A stretch of 64,000 nucleotides of DNA from Strigamia acuminata (taxonomy: Eukaryota; Arthropoda; Chilopoda; Geophilomorpha; Linotaeniidae): NCBI GenBank assembly GCA_949358305.1, contig OX442314.1:41860581-41924580 (forward strand), written 5' to 3'. A program made the position numbers and the translations under genes. Shown piece after piece: positions 9,349 through 19,659 of the stretch. The notes under the pieces were generated by a model that saw only the letters and a program-made list of their open reading frames with translations, was not told where the DNA came from and made no database searches. Numbering within the stretch: the first letter of the stretch is position 1; every line of letters starts with the position of its first letter.

Positions 9349-12255
9349 CTAAGTTCCTGGCCAGAAAAAAATGCGTTGTAGCCTTTTCACCATGTCGGCT
9401 GCGTTATCCTGCGTGTAGCGAGGATGCAATCGAATGACGTCGAGGCAACGGTCAGCTAGCTGTGCAGGCATCAGGATTTTCACGTCCAAGCCTTGCTCCG
9501 CCCTGGTCAGTGACGATTCGGACGAGAACGGGGTATTGATACACAATTCTCCGCATTCGCCGAACGTATAATCGGACATGTACTGTGCCATGGATGGTGG
9601 GAGTTGGGCCAGAAGACTGTCGTCTTCTCGGTCTTCGTCTAACCATCTCATGATCGCGCCACAATCGGCGTCTGCCCGCTGGTTCTGCCTAATCTCATCG
9701 TAAGACATGATCGCACCAGCGAGGCTTTCTGAGACAAGAGTGTGGGCAAGCATGGAAGCAGCTTTTTCTTCGCGTGAGGCCGCCGATGTCGTTTCATCGT
9801 CATCTAGGCCCACACGAGAAAGAGCGACTGCGATCCGATCGTCCACCTCTCTCCTGAATTTAAAAGAGAATCTCACCTGTTGGAGCTGCATTGCCCACCG
9901 CACCAGGCGACCTGACGTGTTGATTGAGTGTAATAACCAAAACAACGCCACGCAACCTGTTTCGATTTCGAATTTTGAATACGCGATGAAAGATCGAAAG
10001 GAAGCGACTGCCTGCAGAACTGCCAGACAATCGAGTTCCGGCGGGCTTAACGCTGTCTCGGCGCCTTGCAGCGCACGACTTGCGTAAGCAACGGGTCTTT
10101 TGACCCCCAGATGATCGATCTGCGTGAGGACTGCACCGAGCCCGGTCAAACTTGCGGCAGCCTGGATGACAAAGGTCTTGCCGAAATCAGGCATCGGCTG
10201 CACGATCCCACGCGAAAGATGATCCTTGAAAAATTCGAATACTCCCTGACATTCGTCGGACCAATTCCATTCCGCACCCACTGTGAGTAGGTCATCCAGC
10301 GGGTTCGACAGATGTTCCAGTCCCTCGATCGGCGGTGTGTCTCCTCCAAACATGCCGAGGAAACGTCGCAGCTGGGCGACATTCGCTGGTCGCGGGTAGT
10401 CCACGATCGCCTGAACACGGCGTTCGGTCGGTCGAAAACCTGCGGGAGTCATAGAATAGCCAAGAACGTCCCAAGAAGTAGATATCACACAAGATCCAGA
10501 CGGGCTAGCGGTCAAGCAAAATTTGCTCAGCCTGCTCAGCACGTCGGACAGGTGTGTCAGGTGTTCCTCAAAAGTTTTGCTGAACACCACAATCGAGTCC
10601 AGGTAGGGCAACGCCCACTTAAACTTCGATTCGCCGAGCACCTTCCCCATCAGCCGTTGAAATGCCACAGGGGTATTCAACAATCCGTAGGGCAATTTCA
10701 CGAACTGAAAGGTACCTTGAGGTGTGTAAAACGCCGTCTTAGGTCTGTCCTTGGGCGCAATCCTTACCTGAAAGCAGCCCATAGCCAGATCCAAAGTAGA
10801 GAAGAACACACTCCCTTCCAAACAGGCCAAAATCATGGGAATAGACGGGACCGGGTACGTGTCTCTCTCCGTGACTGAATTCAGCTGTCTAAAATCGATG
10901 CAAGCGTCAAAGGTTCCGTCAGGTAATATACTTATCACCGGCTGGTTCCTATAAGCACTGGCACTCTTTTCTATTTCACCCTTTTTCAGCGCGCATCTCA
11001 CCAACTGGCGCAGAGCTTTCGCTTGAGCAGGGGATGTTGGTTTGATATCGCACGAGAAGGATGGCTCATTAAACGTGGGGATCCGAAGTTCCACCGTCGG
11101 ATGACAGCCTCCCATCTCGCTGAAGGTGTGGCTGAACTCGTCGAGCACACGAGCCAATCTCATCTTCCGCATATCTTCTATTTTGCAGTCTTCCAACAAA
11201 TCTAATTGTTTGGATGATAGTGACAGTGCGGCCGTGTCGACGCCGTATTCCAGCGTGACCCTTGCCCACTTGTCAACATCTGCACCACTGTCGTCTAGCT
11301 GTCTAGGCCGAGGAGCGAAAGGAAACGTCATCCCTGGATTATCGGCTTTAAACCAATCGTTTCGGGAAATGCGAATTACAATGCCATATTCCCTCAACCA
11401 ACTACACCCCAAAAGGATGAAGTTAGAAGAAGAAGGTAACACCGCAAACCGTAACCAATCTTCACCCGTCTGCCAGCTGACGTACAATTTCACCGTCCCC
11501 AAGGGACTGGTTACTCTATCGCCCGTCATAACCCTAACGAAATCATCACAGGGTTCAATCGAGGCTGTTAGTCTGTATTTCTCGGCCGCGGCACTACTCA
11601 TATACTGCCCTGAAGCAGCGGTATCCATAAGTGCCACCGCTTCGCGGTCGGAAAAACGAATGTCGACGAACGGGAGAGGGAAATCTCTGCCCAGTCCGGC
11701 GACACTCACTGTATCCCAGACCGCTCCGACGGCTAAGCCTACGAAACAGACCTGGTCGGGCGGTGAGCCGTCTGTCACGACGCCTTCATCCGCCTCAACC
11801 GTTTCCAGCGGCTGGGGTGGCGAGATCCGGTCGTAGAGTTCGGCGGGCTGAACCACACCGTTCTCCGCAACTAGGTCCACCTCCTCCGGCTCGCTTTCAA
11901 CGTCCGAATCGTCCGATGCAGCGGCTCGAGTTATCGTCGACCTGCTGGACAATTCCATGATACGTTTACTGAAATCCAATTGCTGCGACGCTGCGGATCT
12001 TGCCCAAGCCTCCGCCATGTCGCTGGCCTCATTCCGCGCACGAACAGCTGCTTTACGCGCCTGTTCTGCGGCAAAATTTGACCAAATTGCTTCGCCATGT
12101 GCAGCGGCGGCATCAAGTGCTGCCAGCTGCTTTTCGCGTTGAAATAACCGAATGAGTTCCATGACATCGTCCTGCGTCTTAATATCGCATGGATCGACGT
12201 CGCAAAGAACAGCTAGTTCTCTGGCCCAAGCCGAATCGAGATCCTTGCTTGCCAT
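9349..12255 (-). CDS. Gypsy-derived pol-like protein with disabled catalytic sites
   Basis: This 968-codon uninterrupted frame has Ty3/gypsy pol architecture. Residues 1-165 are an alanine-rich, partly coiled, then acidic N-terminus unlike gag. The protease-like part (about 195-295) has DTAAS at 211-215 where DTGAS is usual. The RT part (about 430-600) keeps FSTLDL but has YLDS at 551-554 instead of YLDD. The RNase H part (about 694-815) reads QAAAS for TDAS, ETGC for TDH and AVALSR for ADALSR, so three of the four acidic residues are gone. The frame stops at FFWPGT, where integrase would begin, and the zinc-binding GH is replaced by DN. The usual FYRRFI segment is replaced by a shorter unrelated stretch. 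GC is high. An open frame with dead active sites suggests either domestication or a very recent loss. Non-enzymatic use is inference. Confidence 0.85.
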   Translation of the reverse strand: MASKDLDSAWARELAVLCDVDPCDIKTQDDVMELIRLFQREKQLAALDAAAAHGEAIWSNFAAEQARKAAVRARNEASDMAEAWARSAASQQLDFSKRIMELSSRSTITRAAASDDSDVESEPEEVDLVAENGVVQPAELYDRISPPQPLETVEADEGVVTDGSPPDQVCFVGLAVGAVWDTVSVAGLGRDFPLPFVDIRFSDREAVALMDTAASGQYMSSAAAEKYRLTASIEPCDDFVRVMTGDRVTSPLGTVKLYVSWQTGEDWLRFAVLPSSSNFILLGCSWLREYGIVIRISRNDWFKADNPGMTFPFAPRPRQLDDSGADVDKWARVTLEYGVDTAALSLSSKQLDLLEDCKIEDMRKMRLARVLDEFSHTFSEMGGCHPTVELRIPTFNEPSFSCDIKPTSPAQAKALRQLVRCALKKGEIEKSASAYRNQPVISILPDGTFDACIDFRQLNSVTERDTYPVPSIPMILACLEGSVFFSTLDLAMGCFQVRIAPKDRPKTAFYTPQGTFQFVKLPYGLLNTPVAFQRLMGKVLGESKFKWALPYLDSIVVFSKTFEEHLTHLSDVLSRLSKFCLTASPSGSCVISTSWDVLGYSMTPAGFRPTERRVQAIVDYPRPANVAQLRRFLGMFGGDTPPIEGLEHLSNPLDDLLTVGAEWNWSDECQGVFEFFKDHLSRGIVQPMPDFGKTFVIQAAASLTGLGAVLTQIDHLGVKRPVAYASRALQGAETALSPPELDCLAVLQAVASFRSFIAYSKFEIETGCVALFWLLHSINTSGRLVRWAMQLQQVRFSFKFRREVDDRIAVALSRVGLDDDETTSAASREEKAASMLAHTLVSESLAGAIMSYDEIRQNQRADADCGAIMRWLDEDREDDSLLAQLPPSMAQYMSDYTFGECGELCINTPFSSESSLTRAEQGLDVKILMPAQLADRCLDVIRLHPRYTQDNAADMVKRLQRIFFWPGT

Positions 12256-15200
12256 AAGATGCTATTTCTTTGCAACCAGTGGTAACCAAGTGTGTGCAGT
12301 CAAGACCACGCACAGGCAAGGAGTGAGAAAGAATCCAAGGACACTTTCACTTCCTACAAACAAACCAATGCCAGGGTTGCCTTGACCAATTACAGACGCC
12401 TACAACTAGGTCGACCATAATTATTTTACAAAAGATCTCAGCATCCCTTTCAAAGGAATGTCTGACCACCGGCCATGTGTTGGACCTTCGAGCGCTTTTC
12501 AGTGCTTCAAGGGTCCTCGATTCTATTTTTAGCTAATTGGCAGCTGAGCATCTGGTGAAGACCAAAGGCGCGCACCGGGGTGCTGTCCTGTTCTTTCAAC
12601 AGTGTCCGTGCCCTTTATGCTAAAACTGATTAAACAGAGGAGTGGCGGGTCAATGGTCGAAACCCTGACCTTGTCATCAACCTGTTATTGCATTCCGTGT
12701 ACCTTCAAAAATAAAATATGATAAATTACAATGAAAGTCTTTTTATTGAAAACAATAAAACATTAAGTTTTGGTTCATCTCTCCGCCCCAAAAAATCAAA
12801 TTAGCGGTTATACTTTGGTATTTTCTAATCCACGCCCCAAAATAAAAAATTAGCGAACACCTTTCTGGTACTTATCCACGCCCCAAAAGATAGAAAATGG
12901 CGAACACCTTTCCGGCATTTATCCACGCCCCAGAAGATAGAAATGGGCGACTGGAAGTTCTCTGACACTCCCAAACTAACAAACCAATGCATGATTCGTC
13001 TTTCCCTTCGTGTTCTAAATTATTCGCGCCAGAACCAAGTAGAAAAAACTGCGTATATCAATTTTTCGTGGCATTTTCCATCGCGCCCCACAGCTTCGAT
13101 GCTAAGGTCGTACGTTTTCCTTTGCACTGATGTACACGTCTACCACCAGTTTTAACCTCTGCTGAAAACGCTAAAATCGCGTGTTTTAGGATTCCTCCGA
13201 TATTGCCTGCTCCTGCACCGAAATCACACCCAAAACACCATCAAGATCGCAATAATCCTGATGAGGCAAAAAAATGTGACTCAGTCGCCTCAGACTAAGA
13301 ATGAAGGGAAATTGGCGAACTGAGCCTGAGTCGGATTGGAGAATATTGCAACTGAACACGGTCCAGCGCCAGGGAAAGTTAGGTCCAATCCCCGGGAGCC
13401 TCACTCCTTTCCAACCCGGATATGAAATTAGAGTAGAAATAGGATAAAAGAAGGGAACAAGAAAAATGTGGTGTGTTTCACAAAATTTGGGAAAAGGGAT
13501 CTACACACAGCACATTGAAAAAATAAAAGTTTGAAAGATGTTGGGCTGGATTCACAGTCTTCGTTTGAAGCTGTTAGCCACCCAATTCGTATTTGCAAGC
13601 ATTCCACGCGCGGTTTGAAAGCAAATACCGTTAGGCTCGACACTCCAGCAGTCCCCTGCAAGAGCCGCCCTCCCTGCTGTCCGAGACCCAATTTCGACAG
13701 TAAGGCAGTGAAATTGACAAAAATGTGCCATAAGTGGCCACAAAAACACAAAAAAGCCAAAACCACGTCAAACTGCTTCCACCAGTGCCCGGGACAGGGT
13801 TGGAAACCCAGTCTCCGTGTGCTCTCCTTAAGTACGTGTGCCTGTAATTCAAAAGATTAATCAAACCGCTGAAACCAGGAATGTACCTCTGGCCAGTAAT
13901 GAACAGCGCTTCCCTAAATATACCGCATTAGTTTATTGCTGTTTGGGCAAAGCACAGGGCTGAACCGGGATATACTGCACCCAGCAGCATGCCTGCCCAC
14001 CACAACAACACTACAAACACATTTCCCGCCAAAAAACACACTCGGAAAAAGCACCAAATCGCCCGACCCAGAGAGAGAAATAAAAGAACTTAATCTACCA
14101 AATGTCCAGTGTGGTGTCGACCCTCTAAGACACTCATTACGTCAGCGTAACCTCAGGAATGTCATGAGTAACACATTGTTGGTTTGTGAAAACCTAACCT
14201 CTACACACCCCACTTTCAAATTGTGTTTGAAATGATGAACCAGATCTAATTCAACACTCCAAACCACAACATCTGAGCACCTACAAATGGTTTCTCACTT
14301 CTATAGGTTGCACACCAAGAAAAGAAAAATCATAAAATTAAAAATAAGGGAGTGCCCAACTTGTGTGCCGGTTGACCCTTGTCCCCCCAAGCTAATTATA
14401 GGAACAAACGAGGTCAGACTCAAGCCAAGCCAAACACACAAAGAAAAACACCAAACAAAACAAAATAAAATTGGAAATTAAACTAATGTGCTGACTGGAC
14501 ATTACCTTTATGAGATGAATAAAAAAAACAACTCAATCCAGCACTAACCAGACCAAACACAAAAGAAAAATAAACCAAAAAAATAATAATATAAAATTGC
14601 ACAAATTAACCCAAGACTTGAGCATTACCCAGCCCAAACAAGAGAAAAAGCGTGACAGAAGAAAAACAAATGTTTCCCAACCCGGCACAAAAATCAAACA
14701 AACAGTAAAATTGAGGTTTTAAAACAAGGTCACTGCAGTTCAATTAAGTACAAGGGGTGGAGAACACCAAAGAATAGGCACAATGGCGGTCGCTCCTGTG
14801 ACTGCCTGAGGGGTGAGCAAATCTCCCCCAAACAATTAGAGAAACAAACACCAAAGTGCTTTGGTCAGTTGCAGTGCGTCTGAAAATAAATTTCAGAGCC
14901 CCTACCACAACAGCACAGAGAAAAACATAATTCCAAGACCTTCAAATGAAAAAGTGCCCAGCCCTCACAACTAAGTTTCTCACGCGACTCAAAGTGACAA
15001 ACAAAAACACCCTTCAAATTCCTCAGTCTCAAAGAAAAATATTTAACCCAAAATCCAAAAAATAAGAAAATGAAAAACAATACAATTGTCCCCCGCCAAA
15101 AAATAAAGCAAAAATGTACCAACACTCTGAACAATGAATAAAACAATCTGCAACAAAAAATTGAAGCAAACGGCAACCACAATGAAACAAAGGGTTTGCA

Positions 15201-16127
15201 CACAAAGCAAAACAAAATGGCGGGCAAAAAAAAAAATTCTACAAGTTCAAATCCAGGACAGGGCCCTCAATTGTGACTGCTATGGTCTCTTCCAGTGTAG
15301 TCAGGGGACTGAGAACACTTGGTAGGGACGCATACTTCACGTAAATGACGGAGACTTCCCACAATATTGGTTGGTTGGCCTTTATTGCGTTGTCTAGGGG
15401 TATGGGGAAACCCGTCACCCGCTGCAGAGGTGCCACGAAGGCACACCGCACCGGCAACCGACCCGCCACACACTGGGTGGGAACCCAATGCGTGGCGTGG
15501 TCGGTTCGACTTAACATTCGTGTCGTACTTACCTACGACCCACGCGTCCACTCATGGAGGCTGTATAACGGTGGGAGCCGTCATACTGAGTATCATCGTG
15601 GTGAATGGTGAGGAGTACAGAGTCAAACCGGGACACTGCTTGTCCCTCCCAGATGAACACCTTCTCCTCTCGGGGAGCTGCTGCAGGCACGTCCTTCTCA
15701 GGCCGTGTCCAACACTCAACTCTCTCACAACACTCCCTCCTCACCACACCACTCCACTCCCTCCTCCCCGGGCTAGGTCAACTACCCACGTAGGGGTTGA
15801 CCTTTGGGGCCGCACGGTGGTGTGTGGCAGTGCCGCAGGTCACCTAGGTGGCCTGGCGGTCACAAGCTTCATGGCAGGTAGATGGGACTAATAGTCAAAT
15901 AGCTTCTTGTTGGTTTTGTGGGAGTCACACACAAGGGCTAAAACCTTAATGTCAACTGCTTCAAGTCGTGCAACAGCATCGCACACTACCTTGTAAAGAT
16001 CCACCGCTGTTGTATTACGTGGCCCAGGGGTGAGAAAGGACCATGTAATTAATTAGCTTTTGCATCTACTACTTATGAATAAAGGGACCTCAAGGTTTAC
16101 TTAAAATATAAGAAATCTTTAATGAAA
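12256..16127. other. No supportable gene; tandem repeat and A-rich stretch
   Basis: Apart from the short tandem repeat at 12781-12950, I see only short, motif-free frames. 14290-15240 is strongly A-rich on the plus strand. 15380-15880 is GC-richer and holds overlapping frames that look like chance products of low stop density. Confidence 0.5.
12781..12950. repeat. 46-47-bp tandem repeat, about 3.5 units
   Basis: Units start at 12781, 12830, 12876 and 12923, each with CGCCCCA(A/G)AA and then TTAGCG, ATGGCG or TGGGCG. They are diverged, and the last is partial. They lie upstream of the dead gypsy frame as read on the minus strand. Purpose unknown. Confidence 0.75.
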
Positions 16128-17620
16128 TTAATAGCCTGGTTGGGGATTGTCATTAAATCCACCCAAGGACCTTATTCTTGAAAAAAAATTCTCCAGACAG
16201 TGGAGGTGGGTGAGCACCAAACTTCCCCATCTAAGCGTTTTGCAATTCGGCTGGAGATTTCTCCGTTCGCGTTGCGGTCTGTACAACAAGGGTGGTGGCA
16301 CGTTCGATGTGACAGTCGCCGACGGCGCACTTGGCGTGTTTGTTAACAAACCCTCTTTCATTTTGATCTCATCAAACATTAATATGAAATATTTTTTATG
16401 GTCTTCAGCATCTGGTTGCAGTTCTTTTAGCATACTCCATATTTTTTTTCTTCTATAGAAGAGTATTTATATTTCCATCATTCAATCCAATCTGGTAGTG
16501 TAAATCTTGCTAGTTGATACCGTAATGGTGAGAATTGATGAACAGGTCTTAAGCTTGTGTTTACTTCACTTGATGTTGATAGAAGATATGCTAATTGCAA
16601 TCTTGCATTAGAAGCATTCAGGGTTTTCTTGTGTTGAAAGGTCATTAGCAGTCATACAAACTTTTCTTGATGGCAGCTGTATGTTTTCATGCAAAGTAAT
16701 CTGAAAAAATTAAATTATTTAAATTTAATGTATTTTAGCACAATTAATTAGTCATACCATTGTTGACAAATAACAATTACCAGAACAAAAATAAATAGCA
16801 TCAACTATATAATTTGAATCCTTTACAACAAAGGCATTCCTGGAATAAAAGCAAATCTCAAAAAGTTATTTAATGATTGTATGCAATCACTCTCAAAACC
16901 GGATTTTCATCGTGGTTGGAGTGTTCTTCAGCCAACTCTTCGTTTGGATTTAATTCCAGCGCTTCGTCAGACATTTTAGAATTTGCGAAAGTTTTTGAAT
17001 GGAGACAACGGAAAACGATGTAGACACGTTGAAGTTACTTCGAGAAGTGAGAAAAGCCAGCAAGTGATGGAATGACGCCAACAATTTCTGAGAGATTAAA
17101 TAAATCACTCTTAAAGACAATACTACATGGTCATGAGGTTGATACCAGTCTACATTTAGCATAAAAGAATAGCCCTTAGTTTGGAAGAAACCTTTGGTGT
17201 GTCATTTTTTCCAAACATTTCCATCATAAATGCCTTCAAGGATACCAGAATCTACTTTGCTAGATTTCCAAACTTCACATTTCTGTTGGAATGTTGTAGT
17301 ATTGTCTTAACGGATCTATAGCAATAATAAATAAATTTTGGATTTAGTTTCAAGGCATTTTTTACATCTGGTTCTAACAATAACATTCCACATTGTTGTC
17401 GCGATTGTGTTTGCGAATGGTTAGGATATAACACATTGCTGCATTTTTTTTCTGATGACAATACCATCAATCTTTTTCTTTGTACAATTAATAACACTGT
17501 AGTCTGGTAACAAATTTCTCATATGCTATTTCTTCTGCTGCCGATCTGGTTGGGGTGTCTATAATTTTTTTCTTCCTTTTGTAAGTTAGGTGTCGAAGAG
17601 ACTTTTAAACATGGTAAATC
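16128..17620 (-). pseudogene. P-element/THAP9-like transposase remnant
   Basis: Minus-strand pieces at 16128-16433 carry ILMFDEIKMKEGLL, resembling the first catalytic block of P-element/THAP9 transposases, and LENFFSRIRSLGGFN, resembling their conserved C-terminal LENLFS..R..GGFN block. The two are joined after loss of the middle. Further degraded coding-like stretches without diagnostic motifs (16950-17162, 17252-17497) lie upstream. The stretch near 17537-17612 is repeated almost exactly at 46650-46725, upstream of another P-like fragment. Many stops make it non-functional. The P-element call is secure for the two motifs and inferred for the rest. Confidence 0.6.
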
Positions 17621-18068
17621 GGTAATTAGGGAATTTACTGCTTCAGCCAAAATATCAACCTGATCATCACCTTTTAACCTTCCCATAGCCATGGTAGGTC
17701 AAAAAAATTACAGAAGTGGAAAAATCAATGTAATTCTTTTTTTTCTGATAATTAATTAATGAGGTTAACTTGTATTCCTCAAAAACTTTTTTTTCTTATT
17801 TTATAATGTCTAAATACAAATAGTTTTTCAATTATTATTAAGATAATTTAATATTTATAACATAAAACACCCTTAATGGGAGCGCCGTACACTGCTTTGC
17901 CACCTGTTTGCACTAGGTGGCGTATTAAAATTAGTCCTAAAACATGTGCTTTTACCAGGAAAAATGCGATTGCACCAGGAAAAATGTGATTCTGCACATG
18001 CGCAGAAGCATTTTAAAAGAAGGCCGATTTGACCGACCTTAGCTAGCAATGGTGGAAACTAGACTTGG

Positions 18069-18344
18069 CTATGGGAAGGTTAACCATTTAAAAAATTTTC
18101 GTATTTCAACTCGGGGTACTTGATCGTTATTAACGTATTGATCAATTCTTGCATTGATGAAACTTGCTTTAAGTCTTTGTATCAGTAAATCTGCCCTATT
18201 ATTCCGCCTAGAGATTATAGGCATTTGCCGAGAATTGATCAAATAACCGAAGCAATTACGTTTCATCATTTCTAAACGTCTAAAGTTTCTAACATTTATA
18301 TGAAGAGAATTAATGTTGTAATTAAGAAGTTCTATTAAACGCAT
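18069..18344 (-). pseudogene. Unassigned coding-like fragment
   Basis: A 91-codon frame rich in N, R and L (for example RLEMMKRNCFGYLINSRQ) with no motif I recognise. It lies 450 bp upstream of the P-element remnant in the same orientation and could be its decayed N-terminal half or another transposon piece. It may also be a chance frame. Confidence 0.25.
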
Positions 18345-18611
18345 GAGATAACTCTGGTCTTCTTGTTGCCAATTTTTGCAATTGCTGATAGCATTTCTAG
18401 GTTGGGATAAAGAGTTGTTATTTTACGAAATATTATTCTCTCTAACGGTGGCAAAGTTCGAGGAATAGGAGTAGAGGACGACGTGGGGAAGGAGTAGTCC
18501 GTTACGACGCGGGAATCGCTTTAGGGCGGACAATAATTGATGATTCGACGATATGTTTTTCTCTGTAACGGAAGCGAAGAAAGAGGAGGAGGAGGAGGAA
18601 GAGATGACGAC

Positions 18612-18629
18612 GGGGGGGGGGGGGGGGGG
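18612..18629. repeat. Homopolymer run of 18 G
   Basis: An uninterrupted G18 tract follows a GGA/GAG-rich stretch (18575-18605). It abuts the RING-finger remnant exactly where the first zinc-ligand cysteine would be expected. A tract this long could also be a sequencing or assembly weak spot. Confidence 0.9.
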
Positions 18630-18790
18630 TGATCTGCCTACTAGAGGACCGGACCACACTAATGTTACCTTGTGCACATGCCTACTTTTGCATGAATTGT
18701 AGCGACCGTGTGATGGCCGATGCCCAACGTGCACGAACAACCCCACGTTGTCCGTGCAACAACACAACACAACACAAACACAAACAATCA
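18629..18790 (+). pseudogene. RING-finger fragment truncated at its 5' end
   Basis: The plus-strand frame reads VICLLEDRTTLMLPCAHAYF, then CMNC, a 16-residue gap and CPCNN. This is the C3HC4 RING spacing with the first cysteine missing at the poly-G run. RING domains bind zinc and usually act in ubiquitin ligases; this type resembles the C-terminal RING of IAP/MDM2-like proteins. Downstream is CA-rich with no further domain. A second RING fragment of a similar class lies at 43829-44131 on the minus strand. Broken and probably non-functional. Confidence 0.55.
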
Positions 18791-19207
18791 ACTGATGTCG
18801 CGCATAGGAATAGAATATACATTCACACACGCGACGTCGCCCTACAACAACCCGGGAAATTCCATATTCTGCCATAATTTGCAGCAAATTCTTTCCACAT
18901 GTCAGTGTTTGGTGCCTATTCACATACAAATGATAAACTACTGTAGGATGTAAGATTTTACACTTACTGGCTTCAAAACTATGCTTTATTTGGAATGATA
19001 GTTGTCATTATAGTTGTTTGCACTATCCTTCAAGGCGCGGCTGGTCTTCTCTTCTTCGAGCAAGGCTTGGACGGCTGCTCGTACTTCCTTTGCAGCCCAT
19101 TCTCGTGCTGCGGCCAGAACTTCTCGTATTCTGGGGAATCCGGGTTCGTTTACGAAGTAGCCACCCATGGTGAGTTGGTGAAGTTCGTATTGGTGGCTTG
19201 TCACTAA

Positions 19208-19443
19208 AGGCTAGTTCACATGCACGCGCTAACGCATGCGTTAGCGCACCAAAGCTGCTTCGTTAGATGCGATGCATGTGAACAAGTTTGCATCGCCAAC
19301 GCGCGTTGGCCAAAGCACCATGCGATTTTGTGCAATTTCGTGCGTTACTGCATGCGTTAACGCACGACGCATGAAGTTGAAATATTTTAACTTCATGCGT
19401 CGTGCATTAGCGCATGCAGCAACGCGTCCATGTGAACTAGCCT
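19208..19443. mobile_element. PIF/Harbinger-type MITE
   Basis: A 236-bp non-coding element has terminal inverted repeats AGGCTAGTTCACATG and is flanked on both sides by TAA (19205-19207, 19444-19446), the TWA target duplication typical of PIF/Harbinger. Inside is a second large palindrome (about 19350-19420) centred on GAAATATTTTAAC, so one strand can fold almost end to end. It was probably mobilised in trans by a Harbinger transposase. Decayed relatives of such genes occur at 26760, 35555 and 47096 in this window. Confidence 0.75.
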
Positions 19444-19659
19444 TAATGCTGGTACATCGCATCTTTAAACTTGTCCTGCTGGCTGTCTCATCACTTTTTT
19501 TATCTAGTTTTTTCAGGAGCCTTCGTTATTTTCTTGAATGCCAGTTGTGAATCTTAATTTTGAAAACTTTCAGGTTTTCAACATCGCTGTCCTCACTACT
19601 CATGTAGGTGGGATTTTTTATTGTGTTTTTGAACTTCATTTTTTTTTGTTTCAACCATT

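Noticed and set aside
11126-11836. 236-codon plus frame inside the dead gypsy pol
   Set aside because: Antisense shadow of the pol frame, which has recognisable domains.
15236-15265. GTTCAAATCC-like T-loop word suggesting a tRNA
   Set aside because: No cloverleaf partner stems are found around it.
15267-15891. Several overlapping frames of 70-170 codons on both strands
   Set aside because: Mutually overlapping with no conserved pattern; best explained by a local GC-rich, stop-poor stretch.
18423-18929. 168-codon minus frame over the poly-G and RING region
   Set aside because: Antisense of the RING remnant; its proline and serine runs come from the G and GGA tracts.
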